A stretch of 64,000 bases of DNA from contig NC_057383.1 of assembly GCF_016906535.1 (NCBI RefSeq), forward strand, positions 1,054,001 to 1,118,000. The letters are read 5' to 3'. The DNA is from Rhizoctonia solani (taxonomy: Eukaryota > Basidiomycota > Agaricomycetes > Cantharellales > Ceratobasidiaceae). The position numbers and the translations under genes were made by a program. How positions within the stretch are numbered: position 1 is the stretch's first letter; every line of letters starts with the position of its first letter. The notes under the pieces are model-generated. The model was given only the letters and a program-made list of their open reading frames with translations. It was not told the DNA's origin and made no database searches. Below are positions 24,026 through 39,368 of the stretch, piece after piece.

Positions 24026-25982
24026 ATGTTGGTGGACTCTCTGTCAAACCTTAGTATAATCTCTATTGTGTCAGCAGCATTGGCTGGAGCCTGTATGACC
24101 GTCTGTGTCTATCAACGTCAACGCCATCTTGCTTGCCATTACCACCTGGGCCACCTAAGACATCTTGGTTTAGCGGTAATGCTTGGACATGCCACGTACT
24201 CACCCATGGATCAAATTTACCGAATGGGCCAAGATATACGGTAAGCATAAGCTATTGGAACTTCTTAGATGAAGGCCTAATCACCTGTGTTTGCACCCTT
24301 ATGATTATCCCAGGTGACATTATTCATCTACGAGTACACACCAACCACATTGTGATCCTATCCTCCTATAAAGCAGTCTCGGACCTATTTGAGTCAAGGG
24401 GTGCACTGTATTCGCATCGTCCGAGGAGGGAAATGGCATTTCTGTGGGCATTATCACTATTCAAACGGGTCGTTGTCATTGATCTCCTAATAAAGGATGG
24501 GCTGGGAAAGGGTCATGCCCTTTCATGGATACGATGAGGACTGGAAGATGTACAGGCGTTACGCTAATCAAGGTTTCAATAAGAAAGCAGCTATGAAGTA
24601 TCACGCTGGTCAGACGAGGGACGTGCATTTATTCTTGCAGCGGTTAGCCGCAAACTCGGAGAATTTTGTGCAAGAATTCAATTTGTCAGTCCTAAGTCTT
24701 GTATTGACGTTCAAATTTAAGACTGCTAACATAACATCAGGCTCCTGGAAAAATAATTATGCGGATTACCTATGGTTATGTTGTCACTGATGCCAACGAC
24801 CCTTATGTTAAGAGCTCGGACGAAGCCATCGAGTCACTCGGACGTGTGACCATGATGGGCAATTATCTTGTGGATAGCTATCCCTTCTTAAGGCATTTAC
24901 CGACCTGGTTACCAGGTATGGGATTCAAAACTAAAGCATTTGAATGGAGTAAACTCCCTCTTGGAATGGCCAATATCCCCTTCGAGTGGACGAAAAAGCA
25001 GATGGTAAACAAGGCTGTTTTCTGTCGTTTAATCATAAAAGCATATACTCACAATAGCCCAGGCTGCAGGCATTGCAATACCGTCTTTCTTATCCGAGTT
25101 GCTTGAACAGAACGTAGATGGCCGTCGTGGCGAAGAAATTATCAAATGGACGGCGGCATCCATGTACGGCGGCGGCGCACACACGACCGTTGGGTCTTAA
25201 ATAATTTCATACTTGCGATGCTGCTATATCCTGAAGTTGCTCGAAGGCTCGTGAGGAGATTGATAAAGTCGTGGGGACAGATCGATTACCGACTGTATTG
25301 GATAGACCGGATCTACCTTATCTAGAATGCGTAATTTTGGAGACTCTGAGGTGGTATCCAGTCACTCCGTTATGTGAGTACTGATTAAAATATTAAGGAT
25401 ACTATATTCTGATTATTGCCTCATATAGCAATTCCCCGACGCGTCAGCAAGACGATGAATACAGAGGGTATCGTATCCCTGCCAATAGCACAGTGTATAA
25501 TAACGTGTATGCGGTGCGTATTTCCGTTGGATGAGTTTTTATTCCTATATTCGGTGCTATGAATTAGATCACTCGAGATGAGAGCATGTTTCCTGACCCA
25601 GAGAAATTCATTCCGGAGAGGTTTGACGAAAGGCAGAAGACATGCGGGCCACTGAGCCCACGGGATATTATATTTGGCATTGGAAGACGTGTCTGCCCCG
25701 GCCAATTTATAGCGGACACTTCTATTTTCCTGGTCATGTCGGGTATCCTGGCGACAATGGATATTACAAAAGCGCGAGACGGAATGGTGATGAGATTGAG
25801 CCAGAGATCTTACGGGGCCCAGCCCTCGTGTGGTGAGTGAAAGATTAGGCTGACTAATGACGAGTTATATTTACATCGATAACGCCGCTTAGCCAACTAC
25901 GACCTTTCAAGTGCTCAATTAGTCCCCGTCAAAGAATGTGATTGAACTTATTAACTCAGCTATCATGTTTGATGAACAGTAG
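24026..25982 (+). CDS. Cytochrome P450 (copy 2; at least seven frame breaks, possible pseudogene)
   Basis: Same exon plan as the three other P450 genes here. Marks in order: anchor MLVDSLSNLSIISIVSAALA, LPLPPGPPKTSW, GDIIHLRVHTNHIVILSS, RRYANQGFNKKAAMKYH, MRITYGYVVTDANDPY, TAASMYGGGAHTT, LETLRWYP, ITRDESMFPDPEKFIPERF and haem loop FGIGRRVCPGQF. The frame is lost at about 24132, 24187, 25197, 25245, 25452, 25783 and 25930, and each time one added base restores the expected protein. This could be a young pseudogene or an unpolished stretch; the haem loop and helices are otherwise unaltered. The C-terminus pairs it with the P450 at 42.1-44.0 kb. Confidence 0.75.
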
Positions 25983-26454
25983 CTATCATGTTTAATGGTG
26001 GATACATGAGAGGGCACATATTCAAGAGGCAGTGCCTAGCCGAGCTTCCTTCTAAAAGTATATGGTGTGTTGTGATAGTGTTCCACTTCTGTCACTCTTT
26101 CGATTAATGCGAGCATGTTGTATACCTTTAACGGTTGTTGAATCCTTCTTCAAATTCAGGGCCTGATCTTGGTACACTTCATACTGTGCAAACGTCCCCG
26201 AATCTACGATTGAAATCATTCGACATTCCCAAACTTTTCACCCACTGCTAGTACACTAAATAAATAAAAACTGGTATATCATGTTCGTTTTCTGAAATTA
26301 CACGAATATTGGACTATGTATGTATACCTTGTTCAGGTGTCTCAGACGTAGCATATATCCACTACGCATAATGTGTTATGAAATAAGGTATGACGTCCGG
26401 TTGTTTTCAAGATTTGCCCATTTGTAGACATGTGTCATACACTTGGACTAATGC
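25983..26454. other. Tail-to-tail spacer between P450 and TPR-CHAT gene
   Basis: AT-rich 3' flanks of two convergent genes. Nothing recognisable. Confidence 0.55.
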
Positions 26455-29400
26455 CTAGGATCCTATATGAATGTACGGCACCCAACGACCGAACTCATTC
26501 TCTCCAATCTTCCCGCGTAGTTCTGCAACAGCACGGTGCAGGGCTCTTCCGGCCTCTCCTTTCCCAAGCTTCCCATCCTCATCAATTGGCTGTATACTTC
26601 ATTGGCGACTAGCGGTGCGTCTGCATCCTTAACCGACCACATCGTCGCTATCACACTCGAGTACCCCGCCATTAGCATACCAGACGCCAGGTGCACCGCT
26701 TCGTCAGGTAACTTGGAGTCTCCTGTTGCTGTCTGGCAAGCTGAAAGGAAAGCAAGGCCCTTGTTCTTAAAAGACCGTCGGTTGATGGAAGCCAGATCCA
26801 AGATCCCATCGTGCAATAAGAACCCACTCTCACTTGGATCGTCAACGTTTTGGTGAGCGTGACAAGCAAGATGAACCCAATCATGGTTTTCCATGGCGTC
26901 GAGTACAGCTTTTGTCGTTGCGTTTTCGTCCGTAAGCTCCGAGAACCCAACGCTCTTGATTTTCTGAACTTGCTCCTTCAAATAGCCGAGCTCCCTAGTT
27001 GTGCCTGGAAGTTTGCTCAAATTGTACCTTGATAAGATGTAGCTTCTTGCCCAACTCCGAGCACTCGGGAGCCAGGTCCCAAAGCACTAGAGGATGAACT
27101 CAATAGGGTCGTAAGGTTCGGAGTGTATGATGATACGACGTATTTGAACGATCTCGCATCGGGTTTATCATAGTCTCCCGCTGCATGAAGTGGAAGAAAA
27201 GATACAGCACCAGTTGGACACCAAGTCACATGTGGTATGGTGCTGCCTATGGGTACATCCTCCTGGGTCGATCTCAGCAATAAAGTGCTTTTATGAACAT
27301 TGATACTTACCAAGTACCCGAGAAAGGATAACACGGGCTTAACAATCCCGTACCAGAGAAGTTTCAGCACCGCTCTAAAATTACCTTTTTGCTCTTGTTT
27401 CCGTCCCGGCCGCGGCCTTAGTTGGATATCCGCTCTCTCAGCCCCCAGCGATTCAGTGACTTTTGTATTTCGAGCCGAGCATTTTGGGCTTCTTGGCGGG
27501 AGAACTCTGGAAGCGGACATAGTAGACCTGGCGATGACCGGGTATCAAAATTATTGCATCACATCGACCTGTATCGCAGTTGATTATGATAACGGGGCCG
27601 TTTCGAGCAACACAGTAAAGACTGTCCACCCTCGTTGGCCTGAGAAAGTTTTCGAACCCTGGCAGCTCGCGTACCTGTGCTAATAAGTCGTTGTACCTAC
27701 GAGCCAGTGCATGCCGGTATTCTGGGGCAGAAGTGGAAATAACTCGGTCAGATCCTACAGGATCAGAGGTTGCTTCATTCAGTTGCCGAGCCAATCGTTG
27801 GAGGCGGTTGGCTAGATCAGGGAAAGAGGTTGAAAGGTCATCGAGAGCGGTCCGAAGCATCAAGCTTTGGTTCCAGACCACACATCGTGCATGTTCCATC
27901 CATTCAAGCGCCAAATTATACTCTGAGGATAAAATTGCAGCAGAAGCGGCTCGTCCGGCCAGATTCTCTGCAAGTGTGAGATCTTGATATTGTTGATTGG
28001 TCGTGGCACCCAACCAGATGAACTGAGGAAGTAGATCAATTGTTGTGCGAAAGGCTTCCAAAGGATTGAGGGGGTTATGTCTGGAAGCCAGCTTTGCCCA
28101 GCGGAAGGCATAGTAAAATATGTCGCGTGGTCCCCCGTTGAAAATTTGAGTGGCTTTGCGGAACGAATCGAGCGAATTTGCTAGTTGAGAAGGATCATTC
28201 GTACGCTGATATTGGGCAAAACAGGTTATAGCCCAATTAAAATACCGCAGAGACGAACTAGGATGCCCCTCTGGACTCTGGCTAGCTGCACGGGCTATGT
28301 AATCATCCGATTTCTCAAGGTCAACGATTTCACCCAGGCTTCTATACCGATCGTCGTGATAAACACCAAGATCCCCAAGTAGACCCGACAGACTTGGGTG
28401 GCCGTTGGGAGTAAGTGCAAGTCCACGAGATTTAAGTTCGATGGCTTTCTGAAGATCATCGAGATCTTTGAGGCGTTGATATTGATCATGGTAGGACGAT
28501 GCCAGATTGGCGAGCTGGTCTGGCAAGCGCGGATGGGTGTCGGGAGTGAGCCTAAGTGCTCGTTCTTTGTACTCAATTGCTTTTGAGAGATCACTAAGCG
28601 CGCCTATGCGTATATACCGATCAGCATAACATGAGCCTAAACCAGTGCACCAGGCCGCTACATCCTGATGATCATTAGGCATAAGTTCGAGTGCACGAGA
28701 TATGTATTTGATGGCCTTTGCGAGATCGTCAGGTTCACCTAGACGCAGATATCGATCTTCGTAAGACGCCCCCAGATTGCCAAGCTGACTCGGAAACTCT
28801 GGATGATCCTCTGGAGTAAGCGCGACCGCACGAGAGTCGTACTCTATTGCGTTTTCGAGATCGGCAATTTCGCCCAGGCGTCTATATCGTTGGGTACAAG
28901 ATACCGCTATTTCACAAAGTCGGCGCGGCAGGTCTGTGTGGCCTTTGGGTGTGAGGTTAAGTGCGCGAGATTTGTAACCCATTGCTTTTTCAAGGTCTCC
29001 TATTTCACCCAACCGTTCAAACCGGTGGGTATAGCACACACCTAGACCAGCAAGCAGGTTTGGGAGGTCTGAGTGGCCGTCAGGGGTGATATCGACTGCG
29101 TGGTCTATGTATTCGATTGATTTCTCGAGATCATTAAGTTCATTTAGGAGCATGTACCGATCACAATAAGAGGCCCCTAAACCAAGCAACCGGTCGGGAA
29201 GGTTAGGATCACTGTCGGGGGTAAGCTTGAGTGCACGAGATTTATGTTGAATTGATTTCTCAAGGTCACCCGATTCTCCAGAACGCTGATGTCTATTAGT
29301 GTAAGATATGCCCAGGTTGCTCAATCGCTCCGCCATGCTTGGATCATTTTCAGAAGTCGATTCGACTGCAAGAAATTGGTATTTAATTGCCTCTTCGAGA

Positions 29401-30152
29401 TCAACCATTTTGCCCAGGCGCTCGAACCGGCTGCTATAAGATGATCCTAAACCAGCAAGCCGGCGTGGGAATTCTGAGCGGGAGCTAGGAGTGAGTTCGA
29501 CCGCGCGCGATCTGTTCTCGATTACTCTATCGAGATCGCGGAGTTCATTCAAACGTTCATATCGGTCCTCGTAAGACAACGCTAGATTAATAAGCCGAGA
29601 TGGGAGGTCTGGATGCCCACTGGGGGTAAGTGTGACTGCACGAGAGTCACATTCGATTGCTCTTTCGAGGTCACCAGTTTCACCCAGTCGCTTGTATCGC
29701 TCTGTGTAAGATATTCCCAGACTAGTGACCCAACGTGGCAGGTTTTGGTTATCATCGGAAGTGATTTGGACCAGACGGGATTTATATTCGATGGCCAGAT
29801 TGAGGTCCTGTACCTCTTGCAGAGATTTGTATCGATGTGTATAAGCTATGCTTAGATCAACAAGCCGCGCTGGCAGGTCTGGGTGATTGTCAGGAGTTAC
29901 CACAAGGGCACAAATAAAGTATTTGATTGCTTTCTCAACGTCATCTACCTCCCCCAGGCGCCGAAACCGATCGTCATAAGATGACCCTAAGGAAGCGAGT
30001 CGGGGCGCTAAATGCGGGTGCCCGTATGGGGTCAGTGCAAGGGCGCAACTTGCATATTTGATTGCATTCTGGATACAATCTAGTTCTCCGTCTGTCGAAA
30101 TTGATCGCGATTGGACACTCCCAAGTTATGCAAGTCTTCCGGATCTGGGGGA
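26455..30152 (-). CDS. TPR-CHAT protein (caspase-like CHAT peptidase domain)
   Basis: The N-terminal two thirds (from about 30152) carries about 15 TPR-like units. Then come an alpha-helical linker (LALEWMEHARCVVWNQSL), the segment LLWYGIVKPVLSFLGYL and a C-terminal CHAT domain. That domain has the two catalytic marks, HLACHAHQN (His) and LAFLSACQTATG (Cys), then DEAVHLASGMLMAGYSSVIATMW. Read with one frame correction, the end is GRWVPYIHIGS-stop at 26455, the usual CHAT terminus. CHAT proteins are separase/caspase-related peptidases or signalling proteins, and the family is expanded in Agaricomycetes. One-base breaks lie near 30089, 27515, 27442-27446 (C-run), 27019-27021 and 26558-26559. 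The first exon(s) upstream of the DPEDLHNLGVSNRDQ start are not resolved. Confidence 0.85.
28240..30150 (-). repeat. TPR array, ~47 residues (about 141 nt) per unit
   Basis: Units follow the pattern LPxRLxxLGxSYxDRYxRLGExxDLExAIEYxSRAxxLTPxGHP. Spacing stays close to 141 nt over about 13-15 units, each with the paired helices of a tetratricopeptide-like repeat. The unit is longer than a classical 34-residue TPR, as is usual in fungal TPR-CHAT proteins. It likely forms a solenoid for partner or ligand recognition (inference). Confidence 0.85.
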
Positions 30153-32558
30153 CTCTAGATGAGCGCACGGAGCCAACAGTCTTGGTATGTTTTTTTTATT
30201 GAAAAGGTTTACCTCGATCACGTAGTGAATCGTCGATATCCAGAGTTGTGTTCCATATCTCTTCTTCACCCCCTATGCTGTTTCCCAATGTACCTCTCAT
30301 TGTGTTTCGAGAATCATTCTTTCTGTTTGGTCACTAACACTATTGATTCTACTGTCCAATGTTACTCACGTGTCTGGCCTCTTCTGATTCTATTTCCATC
30401 TGTGATCGTTTGTCCGTCGCAAGAGAGAAGATATGCGGAGTTGGGCTCCAGTGCGACCCTCTAAATTGATACAGATCCAGATGATATTTTCAAATTGAGG
30501 GTTTGTAATTATCGAGGAGCCCAGGCGCCCCAGGAGTTTATAGGTCACAGCCACAGATCTACAAGCAAACATGATCATGTAATGACTTTTTTAATACGAT
30601 TTATTACTCGGACTAGATCGTATGGTCAGACAACAAGGCTGCGCCTAGAGCACTAGTTAAGCACATAAAGAGACGAGGAGGATGAGCCAGAGAGGGGAGA
30701 CACATGGAGTGGAAAGGACTACACAGAAAGAATAAAGCCTACTGGTGCCGGGGCTCGCCCGAAGGTACTATACCTACCGTCGATGGTAAAGACGAGGAAG
30801 AGAGCAGAAGTGTCGACAATAGTGAGAGGCAGGGAGGAAAGAGAATCTAAGAAGGCAAAAGACAAATAGTAGAGCCAGGGGCCAACAAATGAATGGAGAA
30901 GAAACCAGGAGAAGCCCTGGTGTGAGCGCTTGGACACAATGAGGGTGCATATATTGTTATATTTCGAGGCCTCCTTCGCGTTGAGGAATCTAGCGACGAC
31001 TTATAGCTCTGAGGTTGTGCCGAAAAGGATAGAGTTGAGCATGAGCCCCGACTCTTTGAAAAGGGTGCGGCTGGTATGAAGACAGTGCTGGCGGAGATGT
31101 AACTGAGTATTTGACAGAGGCGGATGCCAGGGGCAGCTGGTACTATCGTCGGGGCGGGAATATTCATGATATTCGTCAGGTGGTCCATGTCCCATGATAA
31201 CTTGGTTCAGTCGTGCGTCTAGCGAGTGGCGGTGAGGTGTTTTCACGATCACATCCGGAGGTAGGGACAGGGTTGCGTTGGGTCGCGTGAGGCGGATGTG
31301 GTCGGTGACGAATAGAGGGTGAGGCTGGCGCGGAGAATAGCTTTGGATTTGCCCCAAGTGATGCACCTATTGTGAATATGTTTCGGAGGGGCTCAATCCT
31401 CCCTTGTAATTTCCCAGTGTGTCTACGCATTTAATTTCTTTGATTTCCTCGTGCCCCGGCATCAGTGTGGTTAGCCCTTATTGATAAGTGGTTTCATGTG
31501 ATTACTATAAAACTCAAAGTAGCACAAGGCCTGATATGCTTCAAATCCACATAAAGATAAACTTATGTGCCTCAATTAATTATGATTGATACGCCGAAGG
31601 GAATGGTATATAAAACTAAGTAAACCGACCAAATGTAGCTCAGATATTTAAATATGAATCTGACACTCCTCAGGGTCATATCATCAATCGTTTTCCCTTC
31701 GTTCTGAAGATTGGGATACTAAGTAAAAAATATTGAACTGCCGGGGCTTGGATGACTGCAGAAAGATATTCATGTTCTCTCAATGATTCGAAACTTGTTG
31801 CTGGGTGTTGGATTTGAAGTCCCAGCTATCCCCAATACAACAGCAGAGAAGACTCGAGGGTACCTCAGACCTTGAGCTTTATTCAAACGTGAAACTTTGG
31901 GGATCAGGTGTAGCACCAAATCAGCTATAGATGCAGGCTCGATTGAACACAAATGCATTCATTTACATGCCTCTTATATTTCTCTATCCCCTATGATTTG
32001 ATCAAGAGCACAGTCGACACTTGTTCTTGGGCTTCGGACATGCTTTCAGAAAAAATTGCTAATCAACCGAGGCGGGTATCATGTCGGCATAACTGTGGTG
32101 TTTGTATATGTAGTCTAGTTCCCAGTTATTTGAAATAAGATGAGTGTGACAAACATCTCCCGCATGTGTTTTGACGAATTTACGCCGAGGATGATCAGGG
32201 TGGGGCCGAGTGGAGTCGAGGCATACTCCAGCCTTGATAAGTTTTGATTGGTTCGAAGACAAGGATGAACGCGTGCTGGGCTAGCGAGTATGGCTCGAGT
32301 GTCCAATTCTCCAAATATGGGGATCTTGGTTTGAAGTGAGGCAAATCAGTGGCCCTGCCGTTCTTTTTCTCGGCATAGAGGGTGTCTGCCGATCCACGTG
32401 AGGTCCACGTCTGACAATTGATTCCAAATCAAGAAACTGAGTGTGCTTTGTCGTGTGGACAGTCAGGTTCATGCCAAGCAATGGTGCGAACAAAGTCCGT
32501 TGGAATTGACAGGTAGCTCTCCTCACGTGCCACAACCCATCTGTACCTCTCTACCACG
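30153..32558. other. Long intergenic region, no gene supported
   Basis: This 2.4-kb region holds the unresolved 5' part of the TPR-CHAT gene (candidate short exons around 30215-30400) and the promoter of the GH47 gene. Minus-strand open frames at 30719-31430 have no family marks, no conserved-looking splice joins and biased low-complexity composition, so I do not call them. No terminal repeats or transposase marks seen. Confidence 0.5.
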
Positions 32559-35104
<2,546 letters not shown>

Positions 35105-36121
35105 GGAAGAGGTGCTGGATTCGTGGCCATGGGGGTTATGAGGAGATTTGACTTGCAGGATTTTTTAAAGCCTGTCGTTTTTTTTTTGCGTGTATAATAT
35201 TACGCTCCTTATATGATTTGATGAGACTTTATCAGGTTGGGTTTGATGCGCATGTTGTCCAACGTCGTCACTGTTTATTCCCGCATCTTGTATGCGAAGA
35301 TCGTAGCATCGGCGTTGGGTCTTATAGGACGAGGCGGTTGATTTACCAAGGTTTTGTATTCGAAACAAAGGTAATCTTTATCTACAAGAGAGTGGGAGTT
35401 CATGTGCTGTAGAGACCGTGGTGTTTGTATCTATGTATATATGCTGAATATACCTGTTCCGCATGCTTAGTTTCCGGTCTTGGATATGAAGGACAGAACG
35501 CCTTAACAATGCCTGAAACCGAGGATCCAGACACGACTGACGACTCGCTTTATCTTAAATCGCACCTATTCGGCATCGGAATATGGTCGGTTCCAGTCTC
35601 AAGGCATATGAAAAGGTGTTCGTCAACAGTAGCAGACGAAGAGTCCACTGGTCACCACCAGTCTCAGTCTAGAAGCGCAGGGTGTACCTGTTGGATATTC
35701 AGATATTCTCTAGGATGAACAATGGTATTAAAATATGCAGGGCTCGGACCATCCGACTGGGATCATGCGACCGAGCCTGATATGTATCATGACCCCAACG
35801 GGGCGGCGACGTAGGATACATTGCTTATTCCCAATCGTTGGTTGCAAGACTCACGCACGGCAATTCTCCTCCTGGTTCTCTGGAATACATCCACCGGGAG
35901 CTTCTGAGGCGCTCGGTGCCTTGAATATTTGTCGAATGACTCACGTGCAGTGTTGCTGATTGGCCAAGGACAGGGTGCGTTCCGGAAAGCGATTGAGCGT
36001 GTGATCCCTGTGAGCGCTCAACTTTTGGCACGACTTCATCCGATGGATTGGTATTTAATTAGCTGTGTGCAGCTTGCCCAACACTGTCGCCCATTTTTTA
36101 CGGAGACAATACGTTGCGACT
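35105..36121. other. Intergenic between GH47 and GST genes
   Basis: 3' flank of the mannosidase gene and promoter of the GST. Open frames at 35425-35718 and 35735-35959 lack marks. No repeat seen. Confidence 0.5.
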
Positions 36122-37028
36122 ATGGCAGCTACTCCGGAAAACCCTATAGTTTTCTATGATCTTATTAACGCCAACGGAGTACACTGGTCTCCAAACACCT
36201 ACAAAACTCGGTGCGTGTCTATTTATTCATATTACTCCAGTAACAACACAGGTCTAAGGGTTGTCCATGTGAAACTGATGGTTATATGCACAGACTTTGT
36301 TTGGAGTACAAAGGACTTCCATACCGTGTTGAATACTCTACGTTACCTGAAGTCGAGTCAAATATGAAGAAACTTGGTGTGCCGCCAGTCAAAGCTACAT
36401 CCCCTCAATACACTCTTCCAGGTATGGTCGAATGGAAAAGTTGCTCGCAAAGGTATTGATTGTTTTATTTTAAGTGATTGCAGACCCTTCAGGCGACCCC
36501 GATGGCAAACCCCATTATGTCGGAGATTCGTTTAATATCGCTGTCTATCTAGACGAGAAATACCCGGCCCCGCGATACCCGGCGATATTCAACTCTAATG
36601 CGCGTAGCATCGAGCATTTATTCATACACCAATATCTTCCAACCGTTGCCCGAGTCGGAAGCACGGTGGTCATGCCCAAGCTAGGTCAGACCCTCGACCA
36701 AGAATCGATTGAATATATAAAACGTACGAGGGGAGTGTCATTCAACTCTCTTCCACAAGGGGAGGCTGAAGAAAAGTGGAAAGCGTTTCGTGAAAAGTTC
36801 TTTGAGATGGGGTTATCTCTAGATTATCAGGACGAGAATGGTCCCTTTATCTCTGGGAACAGACCGTCGATGATTGATTTTGCCATAGGAGGATGGTTTC
36901 ACTTGCTTCAACGGATCGCCCCTTCAGGGTTGGAACAAATCCTTGATTGGAAAGAGGGAAGATGGAGACTACTCTGGGAACACATCCGAGATATCGAGGG
37001 AAGGTCGTCCCGCGGAATAATGGGCTAA
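36122..37028 (+). CDS. Glutathione S-transferase-like protein, fungal etherase-related (GTE-type)
   Basis: Three exons (36122-36210, 36294-36421, 36484-37028) total 762 nt, an intact 253-residue protein. The thioredoxin-fold N-domain shows NPIVFYDL, the catalytic-loop region HWSPNTYKTR (Ser rather than Tyr, as in etherase-type GSTs), EYKGLPYRVEYSTLPEVE and GDSFNIAVYLDEKYP. The C-domain helices follow, with RPSMIDFAIGGWFHLL. The class is inferred from the SPNTxKTR and GLPY motifs; such proteins conjugate or cleave ethers using glutathione, and the substrate is unknown. A decayed paralogue lies at 22.6-23.4 kb. Confidence 0.88.
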
Positions 37029-37655
37029 ATAGTTTACCGGGTTACACTTTATGGCACTGGCTATATTACGTATACGTTTAAGAAAACTTACAGGTATTGT
37101 GAATGGTTGGGTTTGATTAAGCAGATCGATTCGGTCAAAGCTGTGCATTCCATTGAATGTATCTTGAACCAGCCGAGAAGCAAGCTTAGTTTTGCCGGTC
37201 TGTTCGGTCATGGATCCCGCTCACATCTAGAATACATTATGAATAAAGGCGGGGGCTATCTTTACATGCGCACAAAAACTGGTATAGTGATATTAAACGG
37301 GGGCGGGGGGCTAAGCTATGCACTCGTTCAGAAACTATTCTAACGCAATCACGGGTTGGCAGATATAGAACCAAAAAGGAAGGGTGAATATTTTTGTAAG
37401 CGTGGATATCCTTCATCCCACGCCATGTTACACGTTTTCTCCTCGTGAACCATATGGTTCTTCGACAGGAACAATATGTTGCATTGTATCCGAATTAGCC
37501 GGGGTATTCTAGAGCCCTCAAAGACATTTCACGGGGCTCAATAGTTGATATGGCTGTCCATCCACTGACAATCCCATCTTTCCTAGAGTGGTTTGCAAGT
37601 ATATAACCCCGACGCACACCCTCCACTCCTAGTATCTTAGATTCCCCTTGCTTTC
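37029..37655. other. Intergenic, promoter of small membrane protein
   Basis: No coding signal. A TATA-like run (AAGTATATAACC) lies near 37600, about 60 bases before the next start codon. Confidence 0.45.
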
Positions 37656-38206
37656 ATGCCGCCTATCACGTCTCTTACAAAGTGGCTTGTTGCGTCAGCC
37701 TGGCTGGCCACGAATTGTTTTGCGTTTGACATGTCGAGTCTGTGTTTCGGCTCTTACTTTGTCATTCCTTCTGCTCTTGTAGCTACCGCCCTTCACCATG
37801 GCTATATGCTTCGATACATCCGCCGTAGCCCGGGTCAACCAATCCCTCGCAGATACACTAACAGTTTCATCCCAATTATTATTCTATGGCTCGCAGGGGG
37901 TGCTTTACATATCGCCATTGAAGTACTAGCCGTTCGCTTGCCATACTATGAGTACGACTATATAAGGCTATCATACATAGTCGCATCGTTCATTGCCGGT
38001 ATACTCTCCTTGGTGGAAGCTGGACTTGTCATAGTAATTTGGCGCAAATCTGTGATGTTAAAAGCGAATGAGTTGGCGGGCGCTCATGTTCTGGGATCTT
38101 TGGATAACCTTGATAGGTAAGTAGTTTCAGCAGAACATAATCGGATATCCTAATAAAGCTTGTTTATAGGGGTGGACATAAGCCTTCAAGTACCCATGCG
38201 ATATGA
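37656..38206 (+). CDS. Small four-helix membrane protein, unknown function
   Basis: Exons 37656-38116 and 38170-38206 (intron GTAAGT...TTTATAG, 53 nt) encode about 165 residues. Four hydrophobic segments are visible: LVASAWLATNCFAF, FVIPSALVATALHHGYM, FIPIIILWLAGGALHIAIEV and IVASFIAGILSLVEAGLVIV, followed by a short charged tail. The Arg-rich loop RYIRRSPGQPIPRR suggests a cytosolic face between helices 2 and 3. I do not recognise the family; such small tetraspan proteins are common lineage-specific genes in Agaricomycetes. Confidence 0.65.
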
Positions 38207-38873
38207 TATCACTGTGGTCTGATAAGATCTTGAAAATCAGTATGTCAGTAAAAGGCATATTTTTTCAGTATAATTCGGCCTGAAAACTACAACGTCAGCA
38301 CACCTTCCTCAGTATAGATCAGACTAAGGGGGAATTGATATTTAAAGTTAGCATGTATTGAACTTGGTTTCAGCTCAAATCCTACTTAAACACACGTTAT
38401 TTCCTGCTCTTATTTTATTTTACTTTGGACAATGGACAATAGACAATGGTTTCGGACATGTTGAATCGTCTTGAAATCAGGCAGATTGACATCAGGGAAC
38501 CGGAAGGTTGGCTACAGCCTGTTCACGGACATTACTGGATTTTGCAATGCCCAAGCCGGCTGTGGAAGAGCGCAATTGGGGAGATTTTGCCGTAACCGGC
38601 TATGCTGAGGTGCGGGACACGGTTAACAGTTACTATTGTTTTTTTTCCTCAGAACAGTCGATTTATGGTTACAAACTACATCAATTTAATCCAAAATAAG
38701 AGTGCTTCATAACTAGAGATTCTTTGAACGAAGGTACATGTCCGTGCTCTCAAGATCCCAGAGTACATGAATAGATTCCCTTACCCCAGGGGAAATTACA
38801 ACGTAGGAGCGAACAATTGAATACGTGAATATAAAATTACGCTTCTTGAGATCAGTCAACTCAATGTATCCAG
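38207..38873. other. Spacer between convergent small genes
   Basis: No gene supported; a 63-codon plus frame at 38508-38699 has no marks. AT-rich. Confidence 0.45.
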
Positions 38874-39368
38874 TTATCCTGCTCCGATTTTTCGATTTTG
38901 TCCATTTTGCTGGTTAATTTGAGCTTGAAGGGCATGGGCCTCTTGTTCAGCACGCTGCTGACCCTCTTCGGCTATTCGTACTTGATTCTGTAAAGCTTGG
39001 ATGTCCTGCTCAATAAAACTGCTTCAACTTCAGCTCAGTCAATAAGGTGCATGTACCCACCTCTCTCATCTGTCTCCTGGACTGCAGGTAGGCAAAGATG
39101 ACCTATTTCATATCAAAGAATCGGGATGGTACCAATTTCACCAGCGCTGATAAACACCTCATACTCTGCTGTAGCCCGTGAGCGTTCATAGGGATACGCG
39201 CTGCAACTGGATAAACACCAACATCAGAGCTAAGTATTACCAATCCCTGTGGTCACTGTGGGGGCCAACATACTGAAAATGAGGATGAAACAGTAAGTGC
39301 AGGTTAGGTTGAAATGAAGGTCAATATATACTGGATGGCTTCCCGTAACGTCCAAACCAATTTCCAAG
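38874..39368 (-). CDS. Small coiled-coil protein, 5' end not resolved
   Basis: Going left from 39368, exons join in frame as LEIGLDVTGSHP, YVGPHSDHRD, SAYPYERSRATAEYE, VIFAYLQSRRQMRE and QDIQALQNQVRIAEEG. The end is a Gln/Glu-rich coiled coil AEQEAHALQAQINQQNGQN and a TAA at 38874-38876. Introns are 40-60 nt with AG acceptors (for example TTTTCAG before YVGPHS and AAATAG before VIFAY). The start exon is not found; an acceptor at 39369 implies at least one more exon. No family recognised. The exon chain holding one frame across four joins is the main support. Confidence 0.45.

Noticed and set aside
30719..31430. Overlapping minus-strand frames of 70-120 codons
   Set aside because: Low-complexity composition, no domain marks, and several equally good frames, which is typical of non-coding sequence.
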